A stretch of 64,000 bases of DNA, from positions 20,541 to 84,540 of the forward strand of contig SHNG01000192.1 in the NCBI GenBank assembly GCA_004295005.1, read 5' to 3'. This DNA comes from Gammaproteobacteria bacterium (lineage in GTDB: Bacteria > Pseudomonadota > Gammaproteobacteria > Xanthomonadales > Rhodanobacteraceae). Numbering within the stretch: position 1 is the stretch's first letter; each line of letters begins with the position of its first letter. Position numbers and translations under genes: made by a program. The notes below the pieces were generated by a model. That model ran no database searches, was not told the DNA's origin, and was given only the letters and a program-made list of their open reading frames with translations. Shown in pieces: positions 1-7,544 of this stretch.

Positions 1-878
1 ACGCACGCGAAAATGAGCACCGCGTTGAGCTGCACCAGTGAGGCAAGAAAACAGGAAATGGCTGCCTTGCGGTTCTGTTGCTTTACCAGGGACCAGGCCT
101 TGTACACGAACCACAGGCTGCCCGGCACCGCGCCGAGCAGGTAAACGAATCCGGCACCCGCAAGAATCGGCAGCACCGAGGCCACAGCCAGGGCAATGCT
201 GCTGGTCAACACGATGCGCGATGCACGCGGCCCGCCAAACACAACCGGCATCATGGGAATACCGGCCGCCGCATAGTCATCGCGATTGGCAATGGCCAGG
301 CTCCAGAAATGCGGTGGCGTCCAGAGAAAAAGAATGAGTGCGAACAGCCAGGGCATCAGGCCAAGTTGCGGATCCGCCGCCGCTGCACCCGCCAGCACCG
401 CAAAACTTCCGGAAAGGCCGCCGATGACGATGTTTGTCCAACTGCGCCGCTTCAACCACACCGTGTAGACAATCGCGTAGAAGAACGCGCCAAGGAAGAT
501 GAACACGGCGGATTGCACATTGACGATCTTCCATGCAAATGCCACTGCCAGTACCAGCATCGCTGCAAACACCAGCAACCACCACGGCTGGTGCGGCAGG
601 GCACCGGTCACGAAGGGTCGGTTGCGGGTTCGCGTCATCAGACGGTCACTCTGATACTCGTGGTAGTGGTTGAACGCTCCGGCAGCCGCCGACGCAAGCA
701 GCGTGGCCAACGCCATCACCAGCACCTGCCAGGCACTGGCGGACCCGGGGGAAATCACGTAGCCAACCACGGCCGTGATCATGATGAGCACGCCGATACG
801 CAGCTTGAACAGGCTGATTACATCGCGCAGTACGCCGGCAAGCGAACGTTTGGACGAGGGAATGCAGATGGAGTTCAT
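1..878 (-). CDS. cyoE: Protoheme IX farnesyltransferase (heme O synthase), 3' end outside window
   Basis: UbiA-type polytopic membrane prenyltransferase that adds a farnesyl group to heme B to make heme O for terminal oxidases. The frame opens at the ATG at 878 (protein begins MNSICIPSSKRSLAG) and stays open to the left edge, so about 292 residues are visible and the C-terminus is missing. The substrate-binding signature is around residues 68-85 (NHYHEYQSDRLMTRTRNRPF); the usual first Asp of the NxxxD motif is Glu here. Several hydrophobic helices follow, including the second-loop segment with NRDDYAAAGIPMMP. It lies 124 bp downstream of, and on the same strand as, the heme-copper oxidoreductase subunits, which implies a shared maturation role. 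The family call is firm; the exact product (heme O) is inferred. Confidence 0.85.
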   Translation of the reverse strand, partial: MNSICIPSSKRSLAGVLRDVISLFKLRIGVLIMITAVVGYVISPGSASAWQVLVMALATLLASAAAGAFNHYHEYQSDRLMTRTRNRPFVTGALPHQPWWLLVFAAMLVLAVAFAWKIVNVQSAVFIFLGAFFYAIVYTVWLKRRSWTNIVIGGLSGSFAVLAGAAAADPQLGLMPWLFALILFLWTPPHFWSLAIANRDDYAAAGIPMMPVVFGGPRASRIVLTSSIALAVASVLPILAGAGFVYLLGAVPGSLWFVYKAWSLVKQQNRKAAISCFLASLVQLNAVLIFAC

Positions 879-955
879 GGCCGTTGTCCTCGCTGGTGCT
901 GGTCACAGGTGGCGCCACCGCACCGGCTCGGGGAAACCGGTGCGGCGACTGACGA

Positions 956-979
956 TGATCAACCGAACCCCGTTGATCA
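956..979. repeat. 8-bp perfect inverted repeat between subunit I gene and cyoE
   Basis: TGATCAAC and GTTGATCA are separated by 8 bases. It lies in the 124-bp space between the subunit I stop and the cyoE start. It could be an mRNA hairpin affecting transcript stability or an operator. No U-run follows on the minus strand, so it is not a typical intrinsic terminator. Confidence 0.4.
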
Positions 980-1002
980 GCGATGCCTTGGGCTGATCCT
1001 GA

Positions 1003-2703
1003 TCAGCTCAGGCCCCACAAGGTCGACAGATACTTCCAGTTGATGAAGTAGTAGAGGACGAACGCGGCCAGGAAAATCATGGCCAGCACGAAGGTGCCAG
1101 GGGCCGCGAAGCCCAGTGATCCATAACTTTGCGCGGCCGCCGAGGGTGCACCCACGGGAATCGGCGTGGGCTCGCTGCTGATCTTGGTCTGCGCAACCCG
1201 CTTGCCCCACAGCAGGGAGCCCACGGTCAGGTAGATATAGAGCGCCCCACCGACTATGGCGGCGATGCCGGCGATGCCGACCAGACCCATCATCAGGTAG
1301 GCCGCACCCGGCCATTCATAAGCCAAGGCCGCGCCGCTGAATGCCATGTCCCAATGACGACGGGAAACACCCAGGGTTCCGGCACCCATCATCACCAGGC
1401 AGAAGAAGTACATGGACAGGCCAAACAGGTAAGGCTGCCACTTGGCCAGGGTCGGGTTGATGATCTCGCGCTTGAACAACACCGGTATCAGGAAATAGGT
1501 CAGCGCCATGAACGAGAGCGTGGTGCCGATCACCACCGTGGCATGGAAATGACCCGGCACGTAGATCGTGTTGTGGATGATCATGTTGAGCTGTTCGGTA
1601 CCCATCATCACGCCGGAGATTCCACCGAGGAATCCGAAGCCGATGATCGAGATGAACACGCCGGAGAACGAGGGATTGCCCCACGGCGCCTTGCGCAACC
1701 ATTCGAACAGGCCCTTGTTGTATCCCTTGGCACGCTGCGCCACTTCCATTGCGCCGGGAATGGTGAGCCCGTGAATCATCGAGGCGAGCACGGCGAAGTA
1801 CATGAAGTAGCTGGTGTTGAGCACCTTCCATTCCACGCTCATGCCGGGATCCGACAGGATGTGATGCGCACTGGCCAGTTGCAGGAACACGATGTAGAGC
1901 AGGAACGCGCCGCGGCTGACCCGCTCCGACATCGGCTTGGCGCCGAACACCACGGCCGCGACCAGATACCAGATGGAAATGTGGGCGGCGACGTTGATCT
2001 GCTGTGACGAGTGTCCGAATGCCCACCAGATCACGCGGTAGATCAAGGGATCGACATGCTCGACCCAGCCCATGGACTGCATCCAGGTTGGAATCAGGAT
2101 GATCGCTCCGGAGGCAATGGTGAACACGGCAATGATCGCTGCGGTGATCGCACCGAAGGTGACCAGCGGCACCGAGCCCTGGTAGGTCTTCTCGCGCTTG
2201 GCCACCACCAGGGTGCCGAAGAACACGAAGCAGGCGATCAGCGCGCCCACCGCAAACAGGATCAGGCCCAGGTAGAACGAGGGCGCTGCCATCATCGGCA
2301 CGTACGAGGTCATCATCACGCTCGATGCGCCGTCATACACCGCGTAGTTGTTCATGACCGAGCCGATCACCATCAGGGCAAAGGCCAGCCATGCGATCTT
2401 CGGCGTGGCAATCCGGCATCGCAACAGCGTCGATGAACAGAAATACAGTACTGCGATCTCGAAGAAGATGATCCAGTAGACCAGCATGTCGAGGCCATGT
2501 GCGGTCAGCACCTGGTAGAAGGTGGCCGCTTCCAGCCAATGCACGCTGGGCCAGCGCGTGAGCACGATGCCGATGGCGAGAATGCCGCCGATGAGCAGGA
2601 AGATGACGCCTGCCACGGCATTGGCGATCACCAGTTTTTCAGCCTGGGATTCGAACTGCAGCCCGGAACGCGGGCAGGTCCGGTAGGTGGTGTTATTGGA
2701 CAT
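1003..2703 (-). CDS. B-family heme-copper oxidoreductase subunit I lacking the active-site Tyr (possible NO reductase)
   Basis: A 566-aa integral membrane catalytic subunit resembling the B (ba3) family. Visible ligands are His69 for the low-spin heme, His231, His280 and His281 for the metal next to the high-spin heme, and His385/His387 in GHFHATV for the hemes. HHILSDPG matches the HHQ-ADPG block of ba3 enzymes. In true oxygen reductases of this family a Tyr follows four residues after the first metal-ligand His (GHPxVY). Here the segment reads FGHSSQQIN, so Gln235 is at that position. B-family-derived NO reductases (eNOR, sNOR and relatives) also lack this Tyr, so NO reduction is a real alternative to O2 reduction. 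The start at 2703 has GGAGG seven bases upstream and overlaps the subunit II gene by 11 bp; a longer frame to 2760 lies wholly inside that gene and is rejected. Confidence 0.9.
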   Translation of the reverse strand: MSNNTTYRTCPRSGLQFESQAEKLVIANAVAGVIFLLIGGILAIGIVLTRWPSVHWLEAATFYQVLTAHGLDMLVYWIIFFEIAVLYFCSSTLLRCRIATPKIAWLAFALMVIGSVMNNYAVYDGASSVMMTSYVPMMAAPSFYLGLILFAVGALIACFVFFGTLVVAKREKTYQGSVPLVTFGAITAAIIAVFTIASGAIILIPTWMQSMGWVEHVDPLIYRVIWWAFGHSSQQINVAAHISIWYLVAAVVFGAKPMSERVSRGAFLLYIVFLQLASAHHILSDPGMSVEWKVLNTSYFMYFAVLASMIHGLTIPGAMEVAQRAKGYNKGLFEWLRKAPWGNPSFSGVFISIIGFGFLGGISGVMMGTEQLNMIIHNTIYVPGHFHATVVIGTTLSFMALTYFLIPVLFKREIINPTLAKWQPYLFGLSMYFFCLVMMGAGTLGVSRRHWDMAFSGAALAYEWPGAAYLMMGLVGIAGIAAIVGGALYIYLTVGSLLWGKRVAQTKISSEPTPIPVGAPSAAAQSYGSLGFAAPGTFVLAMIFLAAFVLYYFINWKYLSTLWGLS

Positions 2704-3253
2704 TTCCGGCCTCCGCCTTGACGTAGATTCGCCCGACCATGGTGTGGTGGCCGATACCACAGAATTCGTTGCACACCACCGAATAGGTGCCGCTCTGGTT
2801 TGGCGTGACCGTCACCACGTGCTCGTATCCGGGCACGACCTGGATGTTGATGTTGGCCGGCTGCAGCGAGAATCCGTGGTTGTAGTCCATCGAGGTCAGG
2901 TGCAGGCGATAGGTCTGCCCCTGTTGCAGTTCGAGGATCGGCCAGAAATTCCACAAGCGCGCGATCATGTACACATCGCTGCCGGGCGGCGGCGCGACCA
3001 CCGGCGTCTGGAAATCGGTTTCAACCCGAACCGTGTACTTGTCGACCACCGCCTGGGCCTTGGCTGCGAATTGTTCGCTGGTGGTCTTGTAGGTTTCGGT
3101 GGAAAGGTTTTGCTTTCCGTACATGTGCCAATAAATCATCATGAAGAACATGATCATGCACCAGACGAATGCGATGGCTATCCAGGTGCCTTCCACCCGG
3201 TCCAGCGGGTGCTTCCACCAGAGTCGTTCGGTGGGCGGTAAAATTGCGCTCAT
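2693..3253 (-). CDS. CuA-containing subunit II of the heme-copper oxidoreductase
   Basis: A 186-aa subunit II with one N-terminal membrane anchor (about residues 22-44) and a periplasmic cupredoxin domain. The CuA ligands are all present: His126 in DYNHGF, then Cys161, Cys165, His169 and Met172 in CNEFCGIGHHTM. It accepts electrons from cytochrome c or a similar donor and passes them to subunit I. It overlaps the downstream subunit I start by 11 bp, which suggests translational coupling. The N-terminal half of the soluble part (residues 50-90) is a longer linker than in Thermus-type subunit II. CuA-type subunits occur in both oxidases and several B-family NO reductases, so this gene does not settle the substrate. 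Confidence 0.9.
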   Translation of the reverse strand: MSAILPPTERLWWKHPLDRVEGTWIAIAFVWCMIMFFMMIYWHMYGKQNLSTETYKTTSEQFAAKAQAVVDKYTVRVETDFQTPVVAPPPGSDVYMIARLWNFWPILELQQGQTYRLHLTSMDYNHGFSLQPANINIQVVPGYEHVVTVTPNQSGTYSVVCNEFCGIGHHTMVGRIYVKAEAGNVQ

Positions 3254-3286
3254 GAGAGTTTCCCCGGGGTTGTGCGATGCGCTCGC

Positions 3287-3442
3287 CTACTTCGCGACCG
3301 GAATGGTCAGGATGTCGATGACGCCCCAGAGGACGTAAACGACCATGGGCACCATCACTCCGATGAACAGGAGCAGGAACGGGTTGTCGAGCAGCTTCTG
3401 CATCATCGGGATCTTTTCGTCGTGTTCCTGGGTGGTTTCCAT
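3287..3442 (-). CDS. Small single-helix membrane protein of the oxidoreductase operon
   Basis: A 51-aa protein starting METTQEHDEKIPMMQKLLDN with one membrane helix (about residues 21-45, rich in Phe, Leu, Val and Met) and ending TIPVAK. It is the first gene of the operon, 33 bp before the subunit II gene. By position and size it looks like a small accessory subunit comparable to subunit IIa of ba3 oxidases, but sequence similarity cannot be judged by eye at this length. The ATG at 3442 is the only sensible start, and codon use fits its neighbours. Confidence 0.7.
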   Translation of the reverse strand: METTQEHDEKIPMMQKLLDNPFLLLFIGVMVPMVVYVLWGVIDILTIPVAK

Positions 3443-3522
3443 CGGCGCCTCCGCAATGGTTCATGGCACTCTGCCGGGTCGGCAGGCTCGCGATATTTAC
3501 GTCTGAATCGCAATTTGCGGCC

Positions 3523-3536
3523 TTGACTTGGGTCAA
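3523..3536. promoter_or_regulatory. FNR/DNR-type palindrome between the oxidoreductase operon and ctaA
   Basis: TTGACTTGGGTCAA is a perfect TTGAC-N4-GTCAA palindrome, the layout recognised by CRP/FNR-family regulators such as FNR, ANR and DNR. It lies about 81 bp before the 51-aa gene (minus) and 91 bp before ctaA (plus), so it could control both directions. A second, near-identical box lies between sco and the DUF420 gene. The regulator itself is not in the window. Confidence 0.55.
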
Positions 3537-3626
3537 GCCAGGCGCGAATCGACGCGGCATGGGTGACAATTCGGGTCATCTCGGACATCCTGCGCGGGAT
3601 TGCCGCAGCCCCACGGAAGCCGAGAA

Positions 3627-4700
3627 ATGACCGAGTCCGCACACGATCCCAAGTCACAACGCAGCGCGCGCGAGCGGCCACGCGCCGTTGGTTGGTGGCT
3701 GCTCAGTTGCTGCGCCGTGCTGCTGATCCTGGTGATGGTCGGTGGCGCAACGCGACTGACCGAGTCAGGCCTTTCCATCGTCGACTGGAAGCCGGTGACC
3801 GGTGTGCTGCCGCCGATGGGCGAGGTGGCGTGGCAGGCAGAATTCTCGCGCTATCAAACCAGTCCGCAATTTGCCCAGGTCAACCAGGACATGTCCCTCG
3901 GTGACTTCAAGGTGATTTTCTGGTTCGAGTTCTTCCATCGACTGCTGGCGCGTCTGCTCGGCCTCTGGTTTGCCTTGCCGCTGCTGTGGTTCTGGTTGCG
4001 TGGCACCATTCCCGCGCGCTTGCGCTGGCCCCTGCTCGGCATCCTCGCCCTGGGCGCGGCGCAGGGATACATGGGCTGGTACATGGTCAAGAGCGGACTC
4101 GTCGATATCCCACGGGTCAGCCCCTATCGCCTGGCAGCGCACCTGGGACTCGCACTGCTGGTGTATGCGCTGATGCTGCGCGTGGCCATCGGCTTGTTGC
4201 TGAATCGTGTGCCGGCACCGGATTCAGTACCTGCACAACGCTGGCCGCGCGCTCTCCTGCTGGTCATGGTGGCCACGACCATCCTGTTCGGTGCATTTGT
4301 TGCCGGCCTTCGCGCAGGCCACATGTACAACACCTTTCCACTGATGGCCGGATACTGGGTTCCACCAGGGATGGCCGCGATGGAGCCGTTCTGGCGCAAC
4401 CTGTTCGAGAACCCGGTGAGCGTGCAGTTCATCCATCGCATCATTGCCCTGAGCACGCTGGCGGTGACCCTGTGGGCCTGGTGGCGCATGCGCAACGCGG
4501 CGCAGGACAGGGCGCAGGCCCGATCACGCCTTGCACTCTTGTTGATGGCGCTCATCCAGGTGACGCTGGGCATCTGCACCCTGCTGTGGGTGGTGCCTGT
4601 GTGGCTGGGAACCCTGCATCAGGGTGGTGCCGTGCTCCTGCTCAGCGCAGTCATCGTCGCCGGCTGGTGCTGGCGCACGACGGATCAATCCCCAAGATAA
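3627..4700 (+). CDS. ctaA: Heme A synthase
   Basis: A 357-aa membrane protein of the COX15/CtaA family, which oxidises the C8 methyl of heme O to the formyl group of heme A with O2. Eight hydrophobic helices are visible. Conserved heme-ligand histidines appear in FFHRLLARLLG, AAHLGLALL, FIHRIIAL and TLHQGGAVLLL. The N-terminal VMVGGATRLTESGLSIVDWKP block is diagnostic. The start is set at the ATG at 3627 (MTESAHDP), because the upstream in-frame Met at 3600 adds only a poor, charged leader. It is divergent from the oxidoreductase operon. Its last codons overlap the former convergent sco tail, and that junction is duplicated (see the 68-bp repeats). Confidence 0.92.
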   Translation: MTESAHDPKSQRSARERPRAVGWWLLSCCAVLLILVMVGGATRLTESGLSIVDWKPVTGVLPPMGEVAWQAEFSRYQTSPQFAQVNQDMSLGDFKVIFWFEFFHRLLARLLGLWFALPLLWFWLRGTIPARLRWPLLGILALGAAQGYMGWYMVKSGLVDIPRVSPYRLAAHLGLALLVYALMLRVAIGLLLNRVPAPDSVPAQRWPRALLLVMVATTILFGAFVAGLRAGHMYNTFPLMAGYWVPPGMAAMEPFWRNLFENPVSVQFIHRIIALSTLAVTLWAWWRMRNAAQDRAQARSRLALLLMALIQVTLGICTLLWVVPVWLGTLHQGGAVLLLSAVIVAGWCWRTTDQSPR

Positions 4701-4731
4701 GTGCGCAGCGCGGTGAACTGGCGCAGCACCA
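4664..4731. repeat. 68-bp direct repeat, left copy (ctaA/sco tail)
   Basis: This copy holds the last codons of ctaA and, on the opposite strand, a relict of the sco C-terminus. It matches 6219-6286 with about five mismatches. The two copies bracket a 1,487-bp insert that holds one secreted-protein gene and a minisatellite. Confidence 0.85.
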
Positions 4732-4797
4732 GCGTGCGGCCAACCGGCGCAATTCGGGTGTTCTGGATTTGATGCGTGCGGCCAATCGGCAGATTTT

Positions 4798-4917
4798 GGG
4801 TGTCGCGGATTCTGCGGATTCTGTTGGGTGTCCCGGATTCTGCGGATTCTGGGTGTCCCGGATTCTGCGGATTCTGGGTGTCCCGGATTCTGCGGATTCT
4901 GGGTGTCCCGGATTCTG
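4798..4917. repeat. 25-bp minisatellite, about 4.7 copies
   Basis: The unit starts GGGTGTCCCGGATTCTG and is 25 bp long. The first copy (4798-4825) has a C-to-G change and two extra bases; units 2 to 4 are identical; the fifth is cut at 17 bases. The period is not a multiple of three and there is no coding frame of interest. It lies inside the insert between the 68-bp repeats, just downstream of the secreted-protein gene. Confidence 0.9.
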
Positions 4918-4983
4918 TCCAGGTGGCATTACAAGTCCTGACCCCTACCCCCATTGCAAAACCCTACTCCATCCCCCCCGGGC

Positions 4984-5865
4984 TCATCGGTCCTTCAATG
5001 GAGGTGAGCCGCCCCTCTCGACAAAAGAAGGTGCGCGCAGGTCTCGGTGCCGAACAATGGCCCCGCGCGCGTTCACGATGCATCGAGCCACCTTGGCAAG
5101 CTGCTGCCAAGAGAACTCCCACTCTTCGGCAAGTTCAGGATCGCGGAATCCGCAAACGCCTGCTGAGTCCTCCGAGACGGGGTCGATCTCACGCGCTTCA
5201 AATCGGCCGTTGACCTCATTCTCAGTCGACACACTGAGCACACCACCGCTGCTATCCGTGTCGTATGAATGAAAGTAGCCGAACGTGTTCCTGACGTGCG
5301 CAAACGTAACGGCGCTGGCGCTGGTGCGGAAGACGAACTCCTTCCCCACGATCCACCAAGCGCCTCCCGGTCGGAACATCTGTCCTTGGACTCGAAAGAC
5401 GGCGCGACTCTTGTCAGGAGTTGAAAGACTGTCGAGGCGGTAGTTGCTCAACGCCTTGCCATCCGCCCGGACTGGACTAGCCTCGAAGTACCAGACGTCG
5501 CTTCGACGTCCATCATCATACAGCGCCCACCACAGCTCCGAGATTCGCGGATTGCTGACATCCAAGACTTCGCGGATCCAAACTTGGTGCTTCACAGAAC
5601 GCAGGGGAAGCGCGAAATCTCGCACGAGGAGTTCAGCATCGGACTCGACCGCTGCGGACGTTCCCGACGCAAACTCAGGCTTGGCCAAGACGTCTGGGAT
5701 GAGAGATGCGACGTCCTGATTGGGCTTGGCAGCGGGGAGTTGGCCGCCAAGCCCCACAACCCGCTCGAAATACAGACGATCGAGTCCTTCTAGCCTGACT
5801 CGGGCGGCTGCTGGTGACACCGCAACGGCGACGAACGCTGCAACCGCCATCGCATGCCGGATCAT
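4984..5865 (-). CDS. Exported protein of unknown function in the ctaA-sco insert
   Basis: A 293-aa protein. The start at 5865 has AGGAGT upstream and gives a clear signal peptide (MIRHAMAVAAFVAVAVSPAAA, cleavage probable after AAA). The mature part is Trp- and Arg-rich with no motif I recognise; segments include SELWWALYDDGRRSDVWYF and GGAWWIVGKEFVFRTSA. A longer frame up to 6030 exists but would put a charged leader before the signal peptide. It is the only gene in the 1.5-kb insert between duplicated ctaA/sco tails, so it is probably an acquisition unrelated to heme or copper assembly. An upstream 9-bp inverted repeat may control it. Confidence 0.7.
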   Translation of the reverse strand: MIRHAMAVAAFVAVAVSPAAARVRLEGLDRLYFERVVGLGGQLPAAKPNQDVASLIPDVLAKPEFASGTSAAVESDAELLVRDFALPLRSVKHQVWIREVLDVSNPRISELWWALYDDGRRSDVWYFEASPVRADGKALSNYRLDSLSTPDKSRAVFRVQGQMFRPGGAWWIVGKEFVFRTSASAVTFAHVRNTFGYFHSYDTDSSGGVLSVSTENEVNGRFEAREIDPVSEDSAGVCGFRDPELAEEWEFSWQQLAKVARCIVNARGAIVRHRDLRAPSFVERGGSPPLKDR

Positions 5866-5890
5866 CGCCCACTCCTGCTGCCCAACTACA

Positions 5891-5916
5891 CAATGTTCGT
5901 CCAAATTCGAACATTG
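5891..5916. promoter_or_regulatory. 9-bp inverted repeat upstream of the secreted-protein gene
   Basis: CAATGTTCG and CGAACATTG are separated by 8 bases and lie 26 bp upstream of the start codon at 5865. This is a plausible operator for the inserted gene; the regulator is unknown. The next 300 bases (5917-6218) show no convincing gene on either strand. Confidence 0.4.
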
Positions 5917-6218
5917 GGTCAAGCCGTTTTCCTGCTCGAAATCAAATGGATAACGACTCGCAGAGCGTGCGTGGAAGCCTGAACATGGACGCGTTGTTTC
6001 ATGCAGACGCGGGGGCAATGGAATGCGCACACAAGGACCAGGGTGTATTGGGCAAGTTGGCAGTGGTGCCTGCGCCGCGTTTGCTGGATGAGGCTAGTCG
6101 AATTTGCGCGGGGTTACTGCGCGAGTTCAGAGCTTGCAATGCCACATCGACAACAGCGGCAGTCTGCGATCCACGGCGGGCTACACCAGCCGCGCCCAGG
6201 GCAACCGCAAACCCACCC

Positions 6219-6286
6219 CTGGTGCTGGCGCACAACGGATCAATCCCCAAGATAAGTGCGCAGCGCGTTGAGCTGGCGCAGCATCA
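6219..6286. repeat. 68-bp direct repeat, right copy (ctaA/sco tail)
   Basis: Second copy of the ctaA/sco junction. It holds the real sco C-terminal codons (ending TYLGD) and, on the plus strand, a relict of the ctaA C-terminal codons ending in a TAA. It matches 4664-4731. Confidence 0.85.
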
Positions 6287-6884
6287 CGGCGGGCTGATGG
6301 GGTGACGGCAATGCCGCCACCGCGCGCCCCTGCGCATCGATGACAATGATCGAAGTCGAGTGATCCATGCTGCGCACGCCTCCCGCATCGCGGTTCTCCG
6401 CATAGGCGATGCCCAATGGTCCAGCGAGTGCTTCGAGTTGATCGGCGGTACCGCTCAATCCGATCAGCGAATCGTCGAAGAAGGCAAGGTATGCGGCCAT
6501 GCGCTCGGGCGTATCGTTGGCGGGATCCACGCTTGCGAACACCATTCGAGGGATCTCGCTTGCCTGCCCCGATTCACGCATCAGCGCGCGCAGGGTCTTC
6601 ATTGCCTGCAAGGTCATTGGACACACATCCGGGCATTGCAGATAGCCAAAGAACAGCAGGCTCCAACGGCCCTTGAAATCCTCTGCGGAGAACGACTTGC
6701 CGTTCTGCTCGCGCATGCTGAAGTCGGGAATTGCGCGCGGCTCGGGCCAAAGCAACGGCTTGATTTCTGCCGGCGCGGATTCCCAGCGTGACTGTACGAA
6801 GTGACGATTGGCCAGCAATGCGATGACCACGCCAAGGATCAGCATCGATACCAACAGGATTATGCGGGATGATGTGCTGCGCAT
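6240..6884 (-). CDS. sco: SCO1/SenC-family copper chaperone for CuA assembly
   Basis: A 214-aa membrane-anchored thioredoxin-fold protein. An N-terminal helix (about residues 7-27) is followed by the copper site CPDVC in FGYLQCPDVCPMTLQ and the distal His in RSMDHSTSII. The family delivers or reduces copper at the CuA site of subunit II. The start is placed at 6884 (MRSTSSRIILL); a frame up to 6989 adds a basic leader and would overlap the regulatory palindrome. The 3' end lies in the right copy of the 68-bp repeat, so before the insertion it overlapped the end of ctaA convergently. Its setting beside ctaA, DUF420 and the CuA enzyme fits a metal-centre assembly role. Confidence 0.9.
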   Translation of the reverse strand: MRSTSSRIILLVSMLILGVVIALLANRHFVQSRWESAPAEIKPLLWPEPRAIPDFSMREQNGKSFSAEDFKGRWSLLFFGYLQCPDVCPMTLQAMKTLRALMRESGQASEIPRMVFASVDPANDTPERMAAYLAFFDDSLIGLSGTADQLEALAGPLGIAYAENRDAGGVRSMDHSTSIIVIDAQGRAVAALPSPHQPAVMLRQLNALRTYLGD

Positions 6885-6950
6885 GGTCCGATCACGTCCA
6901 ACTGCGGCAATGGGTATTGCGTACCCTACCCGGCCCTTTCTGCCATGACG

Positions 6951-6964
6951 TTGACTTCGATCAA
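6951..6964. promoter_or_regulatory. Second FNR/DNR-type palindrome, between sco and the DUF420 gene
   Basis: TTGACTTCGATCAA (TTGAC-N4-ATCAA) lies 67 bp from the sco start and 58 bp from the DUF420 start. It has the same layout as the box at 3523-3536, so both divergent promoters of the locus carry one. Confidence 0.55.
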
Positions 6965-7021
6965 TGCCGGCGGCCTTTTGTCGTGCCATGTTGAATCACC
7001 GTAAAAGCCGACTCGTTCTCC

Positions 7022-7444
7022 ATGGACTTGCCCAATCTCCTGCCACACGTCAACGCATCACTGAATGCAACCGCCATGATCCTGCTTGGCTATGCACGGG
7101 TGATGATTGCCCAGCGGCAGATCGACAAACACCGTCGGGCAATGATTGCCGCGCTGGCGGTGTCCGGTTTGTTCCTGGTGACCTACATCACCTATCACCA
7201 TATCGCGCCCATCTTCGTTTTCCGTGGCTACGGCTGGATTCGCCCGGTCTACTACGCATTGCTGGTCAGTCACGTGGTCCTGGCTGCGCTGGCTATCCCC
7301 ATGATCCTGGTGACTGCGGTGCTGGGCATGCGTCGGCGCGATTCCCGCCATCGCGCCATCGCGCGCTGGACGTGGCCGGTGTGGATGTACGTGTCGGTTT
7401 CCGGTGTCGTCGTGTATCTGCTGCTGTACCAGATCTATCGCTGA
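7022..7444 (+). CDS. DUF420 (CtaM/YozB-like) membrane protein
   Basis: A 140-aa protein with four predicted membrane helices. Conserved His residues occur in LLPHVNASLN, THHIAPIF-like YITYHHIAP and LLVSHVVLA. DUF420 proteins include CtaM, needed for maturation of a heme-copper oxidase in Staphylococcus. The gene is divergent from sco and shares the FNR-like box. It is therefore a likely assembly factor for the CuA enzyme encoded at 1003-3442. Assignment rests on the His pattern, size and context. Confidence 0.75.
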   Translation: MDLPNLLPHVNASLNATAMILLGYARVMIAQRQIDKHRRAMIAALAVSGLFLVTYITYHHIAPIFVFRGYGWIRPVYYALLVSHVVLAALAIPMILVTAVLGMRRRDSRHRAIARWTWPVWMYVSVSGVVVYLLLYQIYR

Positions 7445-7478
7445 GGCCCGGACCTCGGTCAAGCCATGCGAATCCGAA

Positions 7479-7506
7479 ATATCGCTTCATCGCGACAAAG
7501 CGATAT
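7479..7506. promoter_or_regulatory. 9-bp inverted repeat in the metF promoter region
   Basis: ATATCGCTT and AAGCGATAT flank a 10-base spacer 38 bp upstream of the metF start. The AT-rich right arm continues as TATATAC, a possible -10 element. ATATC...GATAT palindromes are known for methionine-cycle repressors of the SahR type; that identity is only a suggestion here. Confidence 0.45.
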
Positions 7507-7544
7507 ATACTCGCCGCTCCCGCGTGCCAGACAAACAGCCTTCC

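Noticed and set aside
78-1043. 321-codon plus-strand frame at the left edge
   Set aside because: It is antisense to the clear cyoE frame and the end of subunit I; the His/Arg/Gln-rich composition is typical of a shadow frame in high-GC DNA.
1003-2703. cbb3-type (C-family) oxidase subunit I
   Set aside because: Generic annotation often gives this name, but HHILSDPG, the GHFHATV block and the CuA subunit fit B-family enzymes, and no CcoO or CcoP cytochrome c subunits are present.
4798-4917. CRISPR-like array (25-bp repeats)
   Set aside because: Units are directly adjacent with no spacers and no cas genes; it is a minisatellite. The same holds for the 27-bp repeat at 63309.
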